Source of the DNA: an archaeon
GTDB taxonomy: Archaea > Asgardarchaeota > Thorarchaeia > Thorarchaeales > Thorarchaeaceae
Direction: 5' to 3'
Length of the DNA: 64,000 bases
Assembly: GCA_024275415.1 (NCBI GenBank)
Contig: JAJRZD010000082.1
Coordinates: 1 to 64,000 of the forward strand
Of this stretch, positions 26,377 through 34,698 are shown piece by piece. The notes under the pieces were generated by a model, which was not told the origin of the DNA, did not search any database, and saw nothing but the letters and a program-made list of their open reading frames with translations. A program made the position numbers and the translations under genes. How positions within the stretch are numbered: position 1 is the first letter of the stretch; each line of letters begins with the position of its first letter.

Positions 26377-26658
26377 TCATCCAAAAACATCACGTACCCA
26401 ATCGAGCTCGCCGGAGAGCTTTTTGGGCTTCTCTTCTTTCCCTGCCGTACCCATTGGAACAGCAACATCTCTAACTCCCAACTCGCCATCACGAAAGTAG
26501 AGCGTGACAAGAAGTTCATGTCCGTTATCACAGGTCGTAAGAAGTGTCGGTGATCTCCCACGATCCTTAATCGTCTTCTTCACTGAGTCCATATCTTCGC
26601 TGTTCAGGTCGATTATAGCGCTGGAGTTGCATTCAGGACAGGAAATCACTATCTGCAT
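26377..26658 (-). CDS. Zinc-ribbon protein, cassette B
   Basis: About 93 residues from MQIVISCPECNSSA; an upstream in-frame start at 26718 would add 20 residues with no counterpart in the paralogue. CPEC near the N terminus and a single C with GHE (TTCDNGHELLVTLYF) about 35 residues later form a metal-binding ribbon with Cys/Cys/Cys/His ligands. The short acidic C terminus ends LDWVRDVFG, as in the paralogue (VDWLAKAFG, 29130-29420), a shared peptide that may dock on a partner. First gene of the cassette. Confidence 0.75.
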   Translation of the reverse strand: MQIVISCPECNSSAIIDLNSEDMDSVKKTIKDRGRSPTLLTTCDNGHELLVTLYFRDGELGVRDVAVPMGTAGKEEKPKKLSGELDWVRDVFG

Positions 26659-26742
26659 CGTTAGGACATTCCCAGTTGTGGGTTTTAAGGTCAATTGAAC
26701 AATGTCAATTGAAGCCAACTGGGTTCCGTGTATATATAGACC

Positions 26743-27294
26743 TTACTGGTTCGGAATGAACTGCTCAATTATCTCAAGGAACCGCATATCGAGGTTTTCG
26801 ATGCCCATCCCAGTCTTTGCTGATATGAAATGGGTTTCCAGCTTGTAGGTCTGGAGGAAATGGTGTACCTCATTCGCGATGTAATCGATCCGGTCTGCGT
26901 CAATGAGGTCCACCTTGTTGGCAACAAGCAAGAACCGTTCGCCATCGCCTTCCTTCAAATTCAAATTGCTGTTTTCCTCGATGGCAGGAATCCAATAGCT
27001 CTCAAGGTTGTCAAGTGTGTGAAGGCGAGAAACATCAAAGAACAGCATACCTACTGCGGCTCCTCGAATCATGGTCTTCAGATGATCGATGAACCTCATT
27101 TGTCCGCCAAAGTCCCATAGACTCAGCGTCACTTCAGTACCTGATGGTGTCTGGACCTTCTTTGTGTCAAAGCTTGCACCTATCGTAGTACGAAGGTAAT
27201 TAGGGTCAGGAAAGTTCCCTGTCGTGTAACGCTGTGCAAAGCTGGTCTTTCCACATTCAGTGTCCCCAAGTATAACCGCCTTGAGTATCGCCAT
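26743..27294 (-). CDS. Rab/Arf-like small GTPase, cassette A
   Basis: 183 residues. Motifs: P-loop GDTECGKTS, switch I with TTIGASFD, G3 WDFGGQ, G4 NKVDL, G5 SAKTG. It is the paralogue of the GTPase at 24035-24574. The insert NLNLKEGDGERF before G4 matches FDFKSGDGKRL in the other copy. No lipidation cysteine. It ends the cassette 29420-26743, 12 bp after the membrane protein, so both cassettes keep the same order. GTP-binding switch at the membrane is the likely role; no GAP or GEF is recognisable nearby apart from the longin/roadblock-like protein. Confidence 0.93.
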   Translation of the reverse strand: MAILKAVILGDTECGKTSFAQRYTTGNFPDPNYLRTTIGASFDTKKVQTPSGTEVTLSLWDFGGQMRFIDHLKTMIRGAAVGMLFFDVSRLHTLDNLESYWIPAIEENSNLNLKEGDGERFLLVANKVDLIDADRIDYIANEVHHFLQTYKLETHFISAKTGMGIENLDMRFLEIIEQFIPNQ

Positions 27295-27306
27295 CTACTC
27301 ACACCT

Positions 27307-28743
27307 CTACCATCTGATGGATCCGTCTTCTTGAACTCCAAGATCACTGAGCTCATCTAGTTTTCTGATTGTCCTAGCAAGTCTTGCTGCCACAGGAGGA
27401 CTGCTCAGTAATGCCAAGATGCCCGCAATGGACAAAATCAATACCGCAATCGCGATGTGTATTGCAAATGAAAGCATTACCGTTACAGCTATCAGCACAA
27501 TGGAGAACAGAAATAGGACAAGCCTGATTGCGGCGGGTTTCGCACCTGCACGATAAAGTTTGAGTGCAACACGTGAAAAAATAACCAGACCTATTAGCAC
27601 GACCATCGCGACAGTAACACGTACGTATGCATTGAAAACCTCATAATCAGAGAAGCCTGTAAAAGGAAGTAAGGCATCCTGTATTGTTGGAAATGTTAGG
27701 AGCGCGATTGTGGTCCAATATACAACAAGCCCTTCCCTAGCAAACACATACGACCATTCTCCTAATGCTGAGGATACAGCAGCCAACACGTAGCCTACAA
27801 GTGCTGTAATGCCCGCCATGGTTATTATCCAGACCATATAACGGTTCCACACGAAGCCGTTGGTAATGTATCCGGCCCAACCCATTGAGTGAAGAATAAG
27901 GAATCCGCTGATGAAGGATACGACAACCGCGAGATACATCGGAGTGCGTGCACCAGTGTCCGAGGCCTGTTGGATGAAGAAATTCAGAGGTGCAATCAAA
28001 CACAATAGGGTGTACGAATTCATAAAGACGAACACCCAAATCATCCACTCTCCTGATTGTAATGACAGATACATAAGAGGCACATTCACGGTGACCATCA
28101 ACATTCCGATAAATGACGAGAGAGTAGTTCTCAACGGCCTCCTAACTGATATGAAAATTGCAGCCGCAATCACGAGCGGCACAATTGCAAGGATGTAATA
28201 TTCTGGGTTATCAACAATCCATCGTGTCACGCCAAGTACCCAAGTCGTCAAGAAAAGAAGAATCATAATGAAGATGGAAACTGTAAAAGTTGATGGAGTT
28301 TCTTTGATCAGTATAATTGAGAAGATGAATACACTGAGTAGCAAAATGGCCATAGCAGGCAACAGGAGATAAATGGGAAATCCAGGGTTGAACAGACGGA
28401 TGATGCTGTCTGCTAGGACTGTTATTATTAGCAAGCCCAGTATTGCTGAGAAAATCCTGGCTCGTTTTGCGGGAAACAAAACCCAGACCTGTGCGAACGC
28501 GATGGATCCAAGGAAGAACGCACCTAATGATGTGACAAGTAACGGTATCTCGATGCTCACTCCAAATACAGCGGTCGCTGCCATCCCAATGCCTGAAAAG
28601 CCATAACCCCAGAGCGCCTTTCTGGTGCCCTCGGTAACATCGTTATAGATCTCCTTGGTTCGATATGCATAGGTAAGCAGTGCAATGACCAGTAACAAGA
28701 AAATGACAAATCCAGATGTGTTCAGCGCTTGACTAAAATCCAT
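27307..28743 (-). CDS. Polytopic membrane protein, cassette A
   Basis: 478 residues with about 14 hydrophobic helices, mostly 20-22 residues with tight turns. The N terminus (MDFSQALNTSGFVIFLLLVI) and the last helix pair match the paralogue at 24619-25989. The C-terminal tail after the last helix is charged (ARLARTIRKLDELSDLGVQEDGSIRW) and, if cytoplasmic, would be available to the GTPase or longin-like protein. No known transporter motif is seen. It is tightly packed between its partners (12 bp on each side). Confidence 0.85.
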   Translation of the reverse strand: MDFSQALNTSGFVIFLLLVIALLTYAYRTKEIYNDVTEGTRKALWGYGFSGIGMAATAVFGVSIEIPLLVTSLGAFFLGSIAFAQVWVLFPAKRARIFSAILGLLIITVLADSIIRLFNPGFPIYLLLPAMAILLLSVFIFSIILIKETPSTFTVSIFIMILLFLTTWVLGVTRWIVDNPEYYILAIVPLVIAAAIFISVRRPLRTTLSSFIGMLMVTVNVPLMYLSLQSGEWMIWVFVFMNSYTLLCLIAPLNFFIQQASDTGARTPMYLAVVVSFISGFLILHSMGWAGYITNGFVWNRYMVWIITMAGITALVGYVLAAVSSALGEWSYVFAREGLVVYWTTIALLTFPTIQDALLPFTGFSDYEVFNAYVRVTVAMVVLIGLVIFSRVALKLYRAGAKPAAIRLVLFLFSIVLIAVTVMLSFAIHIAIAVLILSIAGILALLSSPPVAARLARTIRKLDELSDLGVQEDGSIRW

Positions 28744-28755
28744 CTCAGTTCACCT

Positions 28756-29130
28756 TTAACCCCACAAGCTGCTTAGTTCTTTACCTCTACTACGTAGTGC
28801 TTTCTCAAGGGCCGTAGCAAGCTCTTCATCGTTAGCATCAGGACGTCCTAGTACCAAGTCGAATACTATCTCGGATTCTTTTTCATTGTCTGCCTCACAA
28901 ATAAGCAAGTGCCCATTAATATGCATATAACCGACAACTCCCTTGTCAGACTTCATGAAATGAGATACTCCCTGCTTTATATCTTCCCCTGCTGACTGGA
29001 GCGCTGCTTGAACCAACTGAACAATTCCAGCCAGAAGGGCAACCCTTTCTTCGCTGTCGAGCTTGGGAGGATACAATGCTTTCGAGGCCATTGTGTCAAG
29101 GTCTATTTTCGCAACTGTTCGGATTACCAT
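28756..29130 (-). CDS. Longin/roadblock-like adaptor, cassette A
   Basis: 124 residues with the same strand-helix-strands-helices order as 25996-26367: VIRTVAKIDL, EERVALLAGIVQLVQAALQSAGED, FMKSDKGVVGYMHINGHLLICEAD, then a helical end (SRGKELSSLWG versus SRGKEIGDLWR). Its ATG overlaps the stop of the zinc-ribbon gene (TAATG), so the two are translated together. Adaptor or regulator of the GTPase by family and context. Confidence 0.75.
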   Translation of the reverse strand: MVIRTVAKIDLDTMASKALYPPKLDSEERVALLAGIVQLVQAALQSAGEDIKQGVSHFMKSDKGVVGYMHINGHLLICEADNEKESEIVFDLVLGRPDANDEELATALEKALRSRGKELSSLWG

Positions 29131-29420
29131 TAGTCTTCACCACCAAATGCTTTCGCTAGCCAGTCAACTTCCTTCGAATCTGAATCATCTTTTCCCGTAT
29201 CTGTCTGTACAGGCACTACAATATCGCGAACCCCCAAACCTTCGCCGTTTCGCAGGTTGTATAAAGTTACAAGAAGTTCATGCCCACTCTCGCACTTGAC
29301 GATAACAGTGGGCGATCTGCCCTCTACAGTGATTCGGTTCCTGATGGCAACAACCTCAGTATCGCTCAGTTGTATTGTCGCATTCGCACTACATTTTGGA
29401 CACTTCATAGTTATATCCAT
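29130..29420 (-). CDS. Zinc-ribbon protein, cassette A
   Basis: 96 residues. CPKC at about residues 7-10 and VKCESGHELLVTLY about 35 residues later form a ribbon like that of its paralogue at 26377-26658. The C terminus (EVDWLAKAFGGED) repeats the DW-x-x-x-FG peptide. First gene of cassette A; its 290-bp upstream region is shared with iorA, which is transcribed the other way. The role is unknown; a docking or scaffold function in the GTPase module is the simplest idea. Confidence 0.75.
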   Translation of the reverse strand: MDITMKCPKCSANATIQLSDTEVVAIRNRITVEGRSPTVIVKCESGHELLVTLYNLRNGEGLGVRDIVVPVQTDTGKDDSDSKEVDWLAKAFGGED

Positions 29421-29717
29421 AACTGTTGCACATCCCTGAAATCGAGGCTAGGTCCCATTTCTAGGATTTCGAAGCTATTCTTAAGCTTAATTGTTATGTT
29501 GTATAGACCTCCTAATAAACAAAATCATAAAGTGGTTTTTAACAACATTCACTGATATTCAGCAAGCATCTCAAAAACTTACCTATACAAGTCCATTTCT
29601 GGCACACCTACTCGCACTTCAGTTATGGATATGCCTGCCCATCCAATTACTGCTATACCCAAGCCTTAAGAAACATCAAATCATCATGTCTGGCATTATA
29701 ATTCTTGGGTGAGAGAG

Positions 29718-31616
29718 ATGACGGTTGAAGATGTTAAACGGACTGAGAATAGTAAGGCATTGATGCTAGCAAACGAAGCGATGGTCAGAGCTGCACTTGA
29801 AGCAGATGTCAAGGTTGTGGCATTCTATCCAGGTTCACCGGTTTCAGAGATCATGGATACGTTTAGCGAGGTCGTTGACCATTTTGGCGACTTCAAGATG
29901 GAGATCTCAGCAAACGAGAAGGTTGCCCTTGAAACGGTCGCGGGGGCCTCCATGGCAGGAGTACGCTCATTGACTGCCATGAAATCTGTTGGGATGAATG
30001 TGGCAAGCGATGCCATGTTCAGCATAGCATATACTGGACTGAAGGCTGGATGTGTGGTCATAATGGCTGACGACCCCTATGCACACTCATCCCAGTCTGA
30101 GCAAGACTCACGATACTTTGGCGAGGCCGCATATGTCCCGTTGATTGAACCAGCGAACTCGCAAGAAGCCTATGAGATGGTGAAATGGGCCTTTGAGGTT
30201 TCCGAGAAATACAGGACTCTCGTGCTTTTGCGGACGACAACACGTGTGAATCATGCCCGTTCTATGACTCAGCTTGGCGACATGAACCGTACACCGTTCG
30301 AACGCAAGAAATGGAAAGATGTCAAGGACCAATATTTCACGGTTGGAGCGGTGGCCCGAGAATTGAAGATTAAACTGCTCAAGAAACGAGAAGCGATGAA
30401 AGAGCAATTCGAGAACTCCCAGTTCAACAAAATCGACGAGGGTGAGGGGGAAACAGGCATTATCACATCAGGCGTCTGTTATCTCCACACGAAAGAGGCA
30501 ATGAGAAACCTCGGTGTGAGCCTACCAGTCCTGAAGATAGGAACCATCAACCCGCTTCCTGAGAGCAAAATATCGAGGTTCATGAAAGACCTAGATACTG
30601 TCATCATTGTCGAGGAACTCTCACCATATCTGGAAACGCGGATTACTGCCCTTGCCAAGGATGTGAATCCGTCACTCAGGATCGTCGGCAAACGAGATGG
30701 CTCTTTCTCTGAAGCACTGGAATATAATGTGCCAATCGTAGAGAAGGTAATTGCAACGACCCTCGGAGTCGATACGTCAGTTGATTATAATAGGTATCTA
30801 GAACGAGCGGCTGAACTGAAAAGGGATCTTCCCGAAAGAGTGCCGGTGTTCTGTCCGGGGTGCCCCCACAGAGGCACACTCTGGGCATTCAGACAGGCAT
30901 TGACTAGGCTCCGGATCCGTGATGATATTGTTTTCAACAATGATATCGGGTGCTACTCGATGGCTTTCTTGCCACCAAATGAGTTCAGCGATTCCATGCT
31001 TGCTATGGGCGCTAGCTTGGGTATCTCAGCCGGGATGAGTCTGGTTCTAGAGGACAAGGTCATTGCGATGGTCGGGGACTCGACTCTCTATCATGCAGCA
31101 CTCCCTGGCATCGTCAATCTCATCCATCATAACTCGAACGTGACGTTGTTCGTGCTGGATAACTCAGTCACCGCGATGACAGGGCAGCAATACAATCCGA
31201 ATACGCCATTTGATGCAGGAGGGAGAAGTGCTCGCAAGATCGACATGGACAAATTGTTCGAGGCACTAGGAGCTGACAGCGTCACAGTGATTGACCCTTA
31301 CCAGACAAGAGATTGCATTGACCCTATCAAGGAGGCTATCGGACGTGATGGGTTCAACGTCATCATCTCAAGGCGAGAGTGTGCTCTCTATGGTGATAGG
31401 CTAAAGAAGAGCAGGGGCGAGAGGATCCCTCGCAGTGAGAATGACAAGGAAACGTGCCGAAACATCTACGCGTGTGTGAAGGAGTTCTATTGTCCAGCCA
31501 TAACCATTGATGAGTCGGACTACAAGATCATGATCATGGAAACACTTTGCGATGGGTGTCTTGAATGCAGACAGGTGTGCCCAGTGGACGCACCAAGGCA
31601 CATTGTAGGAAGGTGA
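29718..31616 (+). CDS. iorA: Indolepyruvate:ferredoxin oxidoreductase, alpha subunit
   Basis: About 632 residues. The ATG at 29718 follows GGGTGAGAG closely; an in-frame GTG is at 29709. Pyrimidine-binding part with YPGSPVSEIMD and the TPP-binding part with CPGCPHRG and GDSTLYHAALPGIVN...VLDNSVTAMTG are intact. It oxidises aryl pyruvates from Trp, Phe and Tyr to aryl-acetyl-CoA with ferredoxin as acceptor. The C terminus normally has two [4Fe-4S] sites; the second (CDGCLECRQVCP) is complete, but in the first (CRNIYACVKEFYCP) the second cysteine is Ile. Forms an operon with iorB 5 bp downstream. Confidence 0.95.
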   Translation: MTVEDVKRTENSKALMLANEAMVRAALEADVKVVAFYPGSPVSEIMDTFSEVVDHFGDFKMEISANEKVALETVAGASMAGVRSLTAMKSVGMNVASDAMFSIAYTGLKAGCVVIMADDPYAHSSQSEQDSRYFGEAAYVPLIEPANSQEAYEMVKWAFEVSEKYRTLVLLRTTTRVNHARSMTQLGDMNRTPFERKKWKDVKDQYFTVGAVARELKIKLLKKREAMKEQFENSQFNKIDEGEGETGIITSGVCYLHTKEAMRNLGVSLPVLKIGTINPLPESKISRFMKDLDTVIIVEELSPYLETRITALAKDVNPSLRIVGKRDGSFSEALEYNVPIVEKVIATTLGVDTSVDYNRYLERAAELKRDLPERVPVFCPGCPHRGTLWAFRQALTRLRIRDDIVFNNDIGCYSMAFLPPNEFSDSMLAMGASLGISAGMSLVLEDKVIAMVGDSTLYHAALPGIVNLIHHNSNVTLFVLDNSVTAMTGQQYNPNTPFDAGGRSARKIDMDKLFEALGADSVTVIDPYQTRDCIDPIKEAIGRDGFNVIISRRECALYGDRLKKSRGERIPRSENDKETCRNIYACVKEFYCPAITIDESDYKIMIMETLCDGCLECRQVCPVDAPRHIVGR

Positions 31617-31621
31617 TCACA

Positions 31622-32245
31622 ATGGAAAAGACATACAACATCCTATTTGCAGGCGTTGGTGGACAAGGACTCATGCTTCTGTCAGCAGTGCTGGGGAAAG
31701 CCGCTGTCGATGCAGGTCTTGATGTGATGACTGGAGAAACCCATGGTCTAGCACAACGGAGCGGTTCCATATACGTACACTTCAGGATTGGTAAGCCGAT
31801 TTCACCTTTGATCCCATACGGAAGTGCAGACATGTTGATTGCGATGGAAGCGACCGAGGCACTACGGTACATCGAGTATCTGAAGGATGACGGGGTGGTC
31901 ATCATGAGTAAGAACATCATGCATCCTGTCGCAGAAACAAAAGCAGTCGCCCTTGATAAGACCCGTAAGACGAAATACTACACGCTTTCAGCAGTCGAGG
32001 AACAGTTGAGGAAAGTGACCAGTAGGGTCATAGCTCTTGACTCGCTGGGACTTGCCATTCAGGCTGGGAACGCTCGCACCGAGAATTCTGTTCTCATTGG
32101 TGCTGCTGCCGCATGTCCAGATTTCCCAATCTCATCAGAGGATCTTAAGAACGCAGTTCTTTCATTAGTCCCTCCAAAAACGCGAGATGCAAATGCAAAA
32201 GCCTTCGAACTTGGGACTGAAGCTGGCACGGCATGTCTACAATAG
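31622..32245 (+). CDS. iorB: Indolepyruvate:ferredoxin oxidoreductase, beta subunit
   Basis: 207 residues from MEKTYNILFAGVGGQGLMLLS, the usual IorB start; the ATG at 31622 lies 5 bp after the iorA stop. The gamma-type 2-oxoacid oxidoreductase fold is recognised from GVGGQG, ETHGLAQRSGSIYVHFRIG and the PYGSADMLIAME segment. With IorA it forms the alpha2beta2 enzyme of aromatic amino-acid breakdown. Confidence 0.94.
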   Translation: MEKTYNILFAGVGGQGLMLLSAVLGKAAVDAGLDVMTGETHGLAQRSGSIYVHFRIGKPISPLIPYGSADMLIAMEATEALRYIEYLKDDGVVIMSKNIMHPVAETKAVALDKTRKTKYYTLSAVEEQLRKVTSRVIALDSLGLAIQAGNARTENSVLIGAAAACPDFPISSEDLKNAVLSLVPPKTRDANAKAFELGTEAGTACLQ

Positions 32246-32520
32246 ACAGGGACTCCGAACGGATATCCTTCACGACCAAAGCTGTGTGGTACTGCCGCTA
32301 ACACAGTGGGAAACCTCTCTGAAGTATGGCAGCCCACAGGTATCCACAAAGGAGAACCATGCAAGATGACAAATAGAAGTAGGCAAGCTAGATTCAATCT
32401 CTATCAAGGGAAGGAATGGGCTTGCCAATTCTTTGTGGTCTAGTCACAAATTAATATTCATGTTGGAGAGTTGCCCACATTCAGGGGACCTGGGCAAGCA
32501 TGTATTAGTAAGACAAGCGT

Positions 32521-32772
32521 TCACTCATCCGCACTCTGGTCTTTCTCGCCCCATACACGACCAAATACTGCAAGCGTAAGAACCAATTCGGAACCATGTA
32601 CTCTCTGTGCGATGTACTCGATGCTTTCTGAAATCGTATCCTCATGGTCCCATGCTTCATATGCTAGTCTGAGAATGTCCTCGAACCTGTTCTCCGGGAT
32701 CCCGAAGGCGTCCGTAAGCTTCTCCACATCATGATTCACGACAGTTAGGGTGCCAAGATCATATATCGGCAT
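32521..32772 (-). CDS. Small acidic hypothetical protein
   Basis: 83 residues with an ATG start, mostly helical and acidic (FGIPENRFEDILRLAYEAWDHEDTISESIEYIAQRV). No cysteine, no membrane helix, no known family. It stands between iorB and the flavoprotein gene on the opposite strand. An inverted repeat TTGCCCA/TGGGCAA (32471-32477, 32491-32497) lies just after its stop and might form a 3' hairpin, but it is not followed by a T run. Confidence 0.55.
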   Translation of the reverse strand: MPIYDLGTLTVVNHDVEKLTDAFGIPENRFEDILRLAYEAWDHEDTISESIEYIAQRVHGSELVLTLAVFGRVWGEKDQSADE

Positions 32773-32899
32773 GGTTATCAGCTACGACTCTACATTGCTG
32801 AATATATAACTTAGTTTACGACAAATCCCTTCGAGGACTCACAACTCGAACAGAGAAGTTATTAGAAACATGATAGGAATCGCTCAGGGCGAAGATCGA

Positions 32900-33964
32900 A
32901 TGCCGGACAAGAAACTCTTTGACACTATCATCATTGGTGGCGGGCCTGCCGGTTGTGCAGCTGCGCTTCACCTTGCATATCACAAAAGAAAGGTGCTCGT
33001 GCTTGACCGCGGCACGAGTCCCATGCACTTCCATACTAACACGATAATGAACTTCCCATCCCTAGCTACATATTCGGAAGGTAGAACACTTCTCAGGCAG
33101 CTTCAAGGTGTGGCAAAATCTGCTGGTGCCCAGTTCAAAGAGGCGAATGTAGTCAGGGTGTCTGGGGCATATCCGGAATTCAAAGTCGAAACGGCTAGGA
33201 GTTATCGCACGAGGGACGAGTCAACCTATCTTGCTAGAACCCTTGTCTTCGCCACGGGCACCTCTAGGAAGCATCCGAGGGTCAAAGGGCAATGGCGGAA
33301 TTGGCTTCCTGTCGCAAATGTCGGGAATGGGGCATTTTACTGCCCTGACTGCGAAGCCCCGCTGTGTAAAGACAAAGAGGTACTGGTGGTCAATGTGGGG
33401 ACAGTCGGAAGTGCTCTGCATGTCGCCAATTCACTGACTCGATTCACTGACAAAATCAAGATCCTGATGACCGAGGATGCATACATACCATTCGAAGGTC
33501 AAGACCTTTCCAGGCTCGAAAACTCTCCTTTTGAGTGGACTCGTGGGAAGATAAAAGAGGTAGAGTTCCCTGTTCCGGGAAGATTGCAACGTGTTGTCCT
33601 TGAGTCAGGGGAAGTCTTACAGGCAGAGGTCTTCTTCGTTGCATTTGTTGCCACACCCCGCTCAGAAGTCGCACAGACTATCGGAGTCGATGTGGACGAT
33701 AAGGGGAACATTATCACCGACCACAGGGGAAAGACGAATATAGAAGGTGTATGGGCAGCTGGGGATTGTAGACCTATCACGCAGCAGATAGCCATGGCCA
33801 CAGGTACTGGGAATTATGCTGCGCTTATGATCAATCAGTTCTTGGGCAATGAGTACGAACACGAGGAAACATTTGACCATCCTGAATGCCGTGCGGCCTT
33901 GCATACAAAAGACATCCCTTCTGCCGAGTCAGAGGATACAGCATCCAAAGTCGAGTTCTCCTAG
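32900..33964 (+). CDS. Thioredoxin-reductase-like flavoprotein
   Basis: About 354 residues from MPDKKLFD (32900); an ATG at 32870 would add ten. FAD motif IIIGGGPAGCAAALHLAYH, redox pair CPDC (GAFYCPDCEAP, about residue 148), a NAD(P)H region VNVGTVGSALHVA that lacks the normal GxGxxA pattern, and GVWAAGDCRPI. The altered nucleotide site suggests that electrons come from another donor than NADPH, such as ferredoxin, as in deeply branching or ferredoxin-dependent TrxR-like proteins. Its location beside iorAB, which produces reduced ferredoxin, fits but does not prove this. Confidence 0.85.
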   Translation: MPDKKLFDTIIIGGGPAGCAAALHLAYHKRKVLVLDRGTSPMHFHTNTIMNFPSLATYSEGRTLLRQLQGVAKSAGAQFKEANVVRVSGAYPEFKVETARSYRTRDESTYLARTLVFATGTSRKHPRVKGQWRNWLPVANVGNGAFYCPDCEAPLCKDKEVLVVNVGTVGSALHVANSLTRFTDKIKILMTEDAYIPFEGQDLSRLENSPFEWTRGKIKEVEFPVPGRLQRVVLESGEVLQAEVFFVAFVATPRSEVAQTIGVDVDDKGNIITDHRGKTNIEGVWAAGDCRPITQQIAMATGTGNYAALMINQFLGNEYEHEETFDHPECRAALHTKDIPSAESEDTASKVEFS

Positions 33965-33993
33965 AGCGTTCTGGGAGAAACCTCCGGGAGAAG

Positions 33994-34641
33994 TCACATT
34001 AATGGAAACAGTTGACTTGTTCGACTCATGTACTCCTCATAGACCTCTCCGAATATGACAAGCATTGCGGCCTCTTCAGCTGCTATCTGACGACGGACAG
34101 CCAGCCATCCGAGAGCGACGACCCCAAGGAGCAAGAATCCGGTCGCAAGGAAAAGGGATACGTTCAAGATTATGTATGCAAAGTACATGGGATGCCTGAC
34201 AATTCGATACGGACCTCCCGTAGCCAGTACGTATCTGTTTGGGATGGGGAAACTAAGGGGAATATAATTGACATTATAGTACATGACCGAAATCCCCCAC
34301 ACCATCTGTGCCCAGATGCCTACAAGTCCGACCCAGTTCAACCAAGTCGGCAAGCTGATGGCCAAATAAGGCGCGGTTTCACTCCAGAAACCAAGAAGAA
34401 CCAAGGTGACATACAGTATCCCGACAACGATAGAACCTGACATCGCAAAGACTACACCCACTTTCGCCCATCGGGGACTCGCGAGGTCTATTACAGTACC
34501 CTCTCGTTCTTTGACCACAGAACCATTAGGTAGGCGATCCCCTCTGAAACGAAGTACAACAGGGAGCACGAGTCCGAAAACGAACACGGCTCCCACGAAA
34601 CCAAGTGTGATTGTTTCTGCTTCTAATATGACTCTCACCAA
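33994..34641 (-). CDS. ICMT/PEMT-family membrane methyltransferase
   Basis: 215 residues from a TTG start, with five to six membrane helices. The C-terminal region keeps the family signature: YRIVRHPMYFAYI, then EEAAMLVIFGEVYEEYMSRTSQLFP, which bind SAM within the membrane. Known relatives methylate isoprenylcysteine carboxylates, phospholipids or small lipids. The small GTPases in this window have no CaaX cysteine, so they are unlikely substrates. It is the intact relative of the protein at 1553-2068. Confidence 0.85.
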   Translation of the reverse strand: MVRVILEAETITLGFVGAVFVFGLVLPVVLRFRGDRLPNGSVVKEREGTVIDLASPRWAKVGVVFAMSGSIVVGILYVTLVLLGFWSETAPYLAISLPTWLNWVGLVGIWAQMVWGISVMYYNVNYIPLSFPIPNRYVLATGGPYRIVRHPMYFAYIILNVSLFLATGFLLLGVVALGWLAVRRQIAAEEAAMLVIFGEVYEEYMSRTSQLFPLM

Positions 34642-34698
34642 CCTGGGAATTACTCATGAATAGAGCTCATAGTGCTGTGTAGAACAACAAACTGACAT

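Noticed and set aside
24035..27294. Prenylated small GTPases as substrates of the ICMT-like protein
   Set aside because: None of the three GTPases has a C-terminal cysteine or CaaX box.
32382..32497. Repeated GGCAAGC/GCTTGCC and TTGCCCA/TGGGCAA pairs as an RNA gene
   Set aside because: Only 7-bp helices with long loops and no G.U support or promoter; could be a weak 3' hairpin of the gene at 32521.
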